Source of the DNA: Paenibacillus sp. UBA6285
GTDB lineage: Bacteria > Bacillota > Bacilli > Paenibacillales > Paenibacillaceae
DNA length: 7,964 bases
Assembly: GCA_002438345.1 (NCBI GenBank)
Contig: DJUJ01000001.1
Coordinates: 31,165-39,128, forward strand
Direction: 5' to 3'
Below the pieces are notes generated by a model. It saw nothing but the letters and a program-made list of their open reading frames with translations. It was not told the origin of the DNA and did no database searches. The first letter of the stretch is position 1. Each line of letters starts with the position of its first letter. Below are positions 5,505 to 7,964 of this stretch, in pieces. The position numbers were made by a program, and so were the translations under genes.

Positions 5505-5509
5505 AAGCA

Positions 5510-6634
5510 GTGGCAGATAAACGCGATTATTATGAAGTGCTTGGCCTCAGTAGAGATGCTTCAGACGATGAGGTGAAGAAAGCGTACCGGAAATTGGCGC
5601 GCCAGTATCATCCAGACGTGAACAAAGCTAGTGACGCCGAGGCTAAATTTAAAGAAGTGAAAGAAGCTTATGATGTTCTGAGCGATGGGCAACAGCGGGC
5701 TAGATATGACCAGTATGGTCATATTGATCCTAATCAGGGTATGGGCGGCTTTGGAGGCGGCGGTGGCGGCGACTTCGGAGGACTGGGCGATATCTTTGAT
5801 ATGTTCTTTGGCGGCGGCGGACGTCGTGATCCTAACGCACCGCAGCGCGGTGGAGATTTGCAATATACGATGACCATTGAGTTCAAGGAAGCGGTATTCG
5901 GTAAAGAAACCGATATTACTATTCCTCGTACGGAAACTTGCGATACCTGCTACGGCTCCGGGGCTAAACCGGGTACTAAACCAGAGACTTGTTCCACTTG
6001 TCATGGTAGTGGACAACAGGAATTCGTACAGAACACACCGCTTGGACAGATGCGTAATCGTCGTCCTTGTTCGCATTGCAGTGGTACAGGTAAAATTATT
6101 AAGGAAAAATGTACGACTTGTAGCGGACAGGGTAAAGTTAAGAAACAGCGCAAGATCCATGTACGCATTCCTGCCGGCGTCGATGACGGAGCACAGCTGC
6201 GCATGACTGGCGAAGGCGAGGGCGGCTTACGCGGCGGTCCTGCTGGAGACTTGTATATTGTTATCCGTGTTAAATCGCATGATTTCTTCGTGCGTGAGAA
6301 CGATGATATTATGTGCGAAGTTCCACTTACGTTTGCGCAAGCAGCACTGGGCGATGAAATTGAGATTCCAACTTTAACGGAAAAAGTGAAGCTGAAGATT
6401 CCTGCGGGAACGCAGACCGGTACTTTCTTCCGACTCAAAGGCAAAGGTGTTCCGCGCCTACGCGGATCTGGCCAAGGTGACCAGCATGTTAGAGTCATTG
6501 TTGTGACACCTAGCAAGCTGAATGATGAGCAAAAAGATTTGTTACGACAGTTCGCCTCTCTAAATGGAGAGAACACACATGAGCATGAGCAATCCTTCTT
6601 TGATCGTGTGAAGCGTGCGTTCCGCGGGGACTGA
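5510..6634 (+). CDS. dnaJ: Chaperone protein DnaJ (Hsp40)
   Basis: DnaJ delivers unfolded substrates to DnaK and stimulates its ATPase. The 374-residue product has the full class I layout. The J-domain (about 5-70, [13 protein letters not shown] onward) holds the HPD triad at residues 34-36, essential for ATPase stimulation. A Gly/Phe-rich region follows (78-105, including [13 protein letters not shown] and [11 protein letters not shown]). Four CxxCxGxG zinc motifs come next: CDTCYGSG (144), CSTCHGSG (161), CSHCSGTG (187) and CTTCSGQG (201), binding two zinc ions. The C-terminal substrate-binding beta domains and dimerisation end (210-374) include [20 protein letters not shown] and [17 protein letters not shown]. 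The start is GTG at 5510, set by the ribosome site. It lies 358 bp after dnaK behind a terminator, so its level is probably set separately and kept below that of DnaK. In Bacillus the next genes are prmA and rsmE; here a convergent surface-protein gene follows. Confidence 0.98.
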   Translation: MADKRDYYEVLGLSRDASDDEVKKAYRKLARQYHPDVNKASDAEAKFKEVKEAYDVLSDGQQRARYDQYGHIDPNQGMGGFGGGGGGDFGGLGDIFDMFFGGGGRRDPNAPQRGGDLQYTMTIEFKEAVFGKETDITIPRTETCDTCYGSGAKPGTKPETCSTCHGSGQQEFVQNTPLGQMRNRRPCSHCSGTGKIIKEKCTTCSGQGKVKKQRKIHVRIPAGVDDGAQLRMTGEGEGGLRGGPAGDLYIVIRVKSHDFFVRENDDIMCEVPLTFAQAALGDEIEIPTLTEKVKLKIPAGTQTGTFFRLKGKGVPRLRGSGQGDQHVRVIVVTPSKLNDEQKDLLRQFASLNGENTHEHEQSFFDRVKRAFRGD

Positions 6635-6663
6635 TATTTCTAACTTAATTAATACAGTAAATG

Positions 6664-6710
6664 AAAAAAAGCTGTTCCGATGCATGATATGCATTGGAAC
6701 AGCTTTTTTT
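6664..6710. terminator. Bidirectional terminator between dnaJ and the SLH gene
   Basis: A 22-bp stem with a 3-nt GAT loop (6686-6688): AAAAAAAGCTGTTCC (6664-6678), one G-U pair and ATGCAT pair with ATGCAT (6689-6694) and GGAACAGCTTTTTTT (6696-6710). Seven A's on one side and seven T's on the other give a U-run in both directions. It sits in the 97-bp gap between the two convergent stop codons and should end both transcripts. Confidence 0.92.
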
Positions 6711-6731
6711 AAATATAAACAAGTAGTTCAA

Positions 6732-7964
6732 CTAGATGTTGTTCGAAGAACGAAGGTCCTCGAGCACACGGCTCAAAATCGTTGCTGCCTGTGCACGAGT
6801 CAGAGTACCTTGTGGATTGAAGCTGTCCGCAGTAACACCTTTGAGATAACCTTTGCTTACAGCATAGGCTACAGCGTTGCGTGCTTCCGCAGCGATGCTG
6901 TCGGCATCCTTAAAGCTTAAAGGCATCTTGGCTACTGTAAGATCAGCACCAAGAGCCTTCACGATGATAAGGGCTGCTTCCTCGCGAGTCAGCACATCAC
7001 GAGATCCACTTTCTTTGATGCGAGTACTCCAAGTGTCACCTTTTCCAAGTAGACGGTCGAAGAGCGTTAGAAGTTCTGCCTGATTTAAAGTGTCGGCAGG
7101 CTTAAAGCTGCCATCGGCTCCTTTGCCGGCAATGATACCATGGGCAGCAAGGACCTCAATATCGGTTTGAGCCCAGTGTGTGCCAATATCCTTAAAGCTT
7201 ATATTTCGGGATGCTGCGCTGTAAGAGCCGTCACCAGTAACGTTAAACTGTAGAATACCTTCTTTAGAGATAGAACCAGGTTGCAGGTAGGACCATTTAT
7301 GATCTTTTGATTCTACATAAGCGGCAGTCTTTCGAGTATCATGTAGACTGGCGGCTTTTAGATTAAGTTGAAGGATGATCGGCTTTCCGGTTGTCCAACC
7401 ATTTTTGATGGTTAGAATGGAAGAACCGATATTTATTGCTGCTGAGCTACCTGCTAAAACTGCTGTGTTGCCCGCATCAGTCAGGCTAATCGTAAGGGTC
7501 AAACCATTGCTGTTGATGAAATCCGGAAGTGTTGCCGCTGGAATAAGTACATTGAATCCACTGCCGTTTAGGCGGAGTGCATTCTCCGATTTCTTTAACT
7601 GTTCGGCTTGGGCCGGGGTAAGAGTAACAACAACTTGGCTGAATTTATTGAAGCTTACATCCCTAAGATCAAGTACAGATGTTTTATCTTTTGCATTCTG
7701 GATCGAATTGGCTAATGCAGTGTCTAAGATGTTAAACACCGCTGAAGGCTTACCACCTGCTGGATCTGCTGTCTCTACTAGCTTCCCAGATTTCGAAGAA
7801 GGTCCTGGAGTGGGAGTGCTGGTTACTGTAGGTACATACGAATCAGATGTTGGAGTTGGTGTAGGTGTTGGCGTCGGTGTTTCAGGCGTCTTAACAGCTA
7901 CGCTTACCGTTCTCAAACCAGATGGGATTGTTGATGTTGTAGCATCATTCCAGATCTGCACATG
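6732..7964 (-). CDS. Surface protein with C-terminal SLH repeats (N-terminus outside window)
   Basis: The frame is open to the right edge (last visible codon CAT, His), so the start and export signal are missing; the GTG at 7961 is only an internal Val. About 410 residues are visible, numbered here from that Val. A short end of an upstream domain (1-22) is followed by a Pro-Thr linker (24-56, with PTPTPTPTPTS). A mainly beta domain of unknown role follows (about 72-250, with VVTLTPAQAEQLKKSENALR). The pattern YVESKDHKWSYLQPG ahead of the first SLH resembles pre-SLH domains of other Paenibacillus surface proteins, as far as I can judge by eye. Three S-layer homology repeats close the protein: ISFKDIGTHWAQ onward (254-305), a degenerate one with VLTREEAALIIVKALG (310-340), and LSFKDADSIAAEARNAVAYA onward with LTRAQAATILSRVLE (348-402). 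SLH trimers bind pyruvylated cell-wall polysaccharide, so the protein should be held on the cell surface. The missing part may be an enzyme or adhesin. It is convergent to dnaJ and not part of that operon. Confidence 0.92.
   Translation of the reverse strand, partial: HVQIWNDATTSTIPSGLRTVSVAVKTPETPTPTPTPTPTSDSYVPTVTSTPTPGPSSKSGKLVETADPAGGKPSAVFNILDTALANSIQNAKDKTSVLDLRDVSFNKFSQVVVTLTPAQAEQLKKSENALRLNGSGFNVLIPAATLPDFINSNGLTLTISLTDAGNTAVLAGSSAAINIGSSILTIKNGWTTGKPIILQLNLKAASLHDTRKTAAYVESKDHKWSYLQPGSISKEGILQFNVTGDGSYSAASRNISFKDIGTHWAQTDIEVLAAHGIIAGKGADGSFKPADTLNQAELLTLFDRLLGKGDTWSTRIKESGSRDVLTREEAALIIVKALGADLTVAKMPLSFKDADSIAAEARNAVAYAVSKGYLKGVTADSFNPQGTLTRAQAATILSRVLEDLRSSNNI

Noticed and set aside
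5501..5509. GTG at 5501 as the dnaJ start
   Set aside because: The codon is part of the GGAGGTGA ribosome site itself.
7838..7890. GGTGTTGG-like short repeats as a tandem DNA repeat
   Set aside because: They simply encode the Pro-Thr linker of the SLH protein.

Overview
This window reads as chromosomal DNA from a low-to-moderate GC Gram-positive bacterium, most likely Paenibacillus or a close relative. The basis is the hrcA-grpE-dnaK-dnaJ order under a CIRCE operator, Firmicutes-type strong Shine-Dalgarno sites with many GTG/TTG starts, a 343-residue HrcA, a 615-residue DnaK, and a neighbouring surface protein with a Pro-Thr linker and C-terminal SLH repeats. The genus is an inference from this combination.

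Left part (1-1320) is visibly AT-richer and looks accessory. A leftward XRE-family repressor-like gene (86-325) faces away from a rightward gene for a 64-residue lipoprotein (458-652). Their promoters appear to overlap in the 132-bp gap, and a 12-bp palindrome sits over the lipoprotein -10 and start region. A terminator hairpin lies at 776-807. From there to the hrcA promoter no intact gene is supported; the last 147 bases (1174-1320) look like the 3' end of a decayed or nonsense-interrupted gene.

Centre (1322-6710) is the class I heat-shock operon. A sigma-A type promoter (1322-1351) is followed directly by a perfect CIRCE operator (1363-1389), then hrcA (repressor), grpE (nucleotide exchange factor), dnaK (Hsp70) and dnaJ (J-protein). 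HrcA binds CIRCE and represses the operon; GrpE and DnaJ run the DnaK ATP cycle. The grpE-dnaK gap (216 bp) and the dnaK-dnaJ gap (358 bp) each hold a copy of a roughly 100-nt element that can fold into two hairpins. The dnaK-dnaJ gap also has a strong intrinsic terminator, so dnaJ probably depends on read-through or on a weak candidate promoter of its own. A long bidirectional terminator closes dnaJ.

Right part (6732-7964) is a convergent, leftward gene for a surface protein with three C-terminal SLH repeats. Its N-terminus lies beyond the window edge.

The chaperone genes and CIRCE are well-known biology. The items most worth a second look are the paired two-hairpin intergenic elements, the terminator between dnaK and dnaJ, and the small XRE-lipoprotein module with the gene remnant next to it. 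I see no clear sign of a wholly new multi-gene system.
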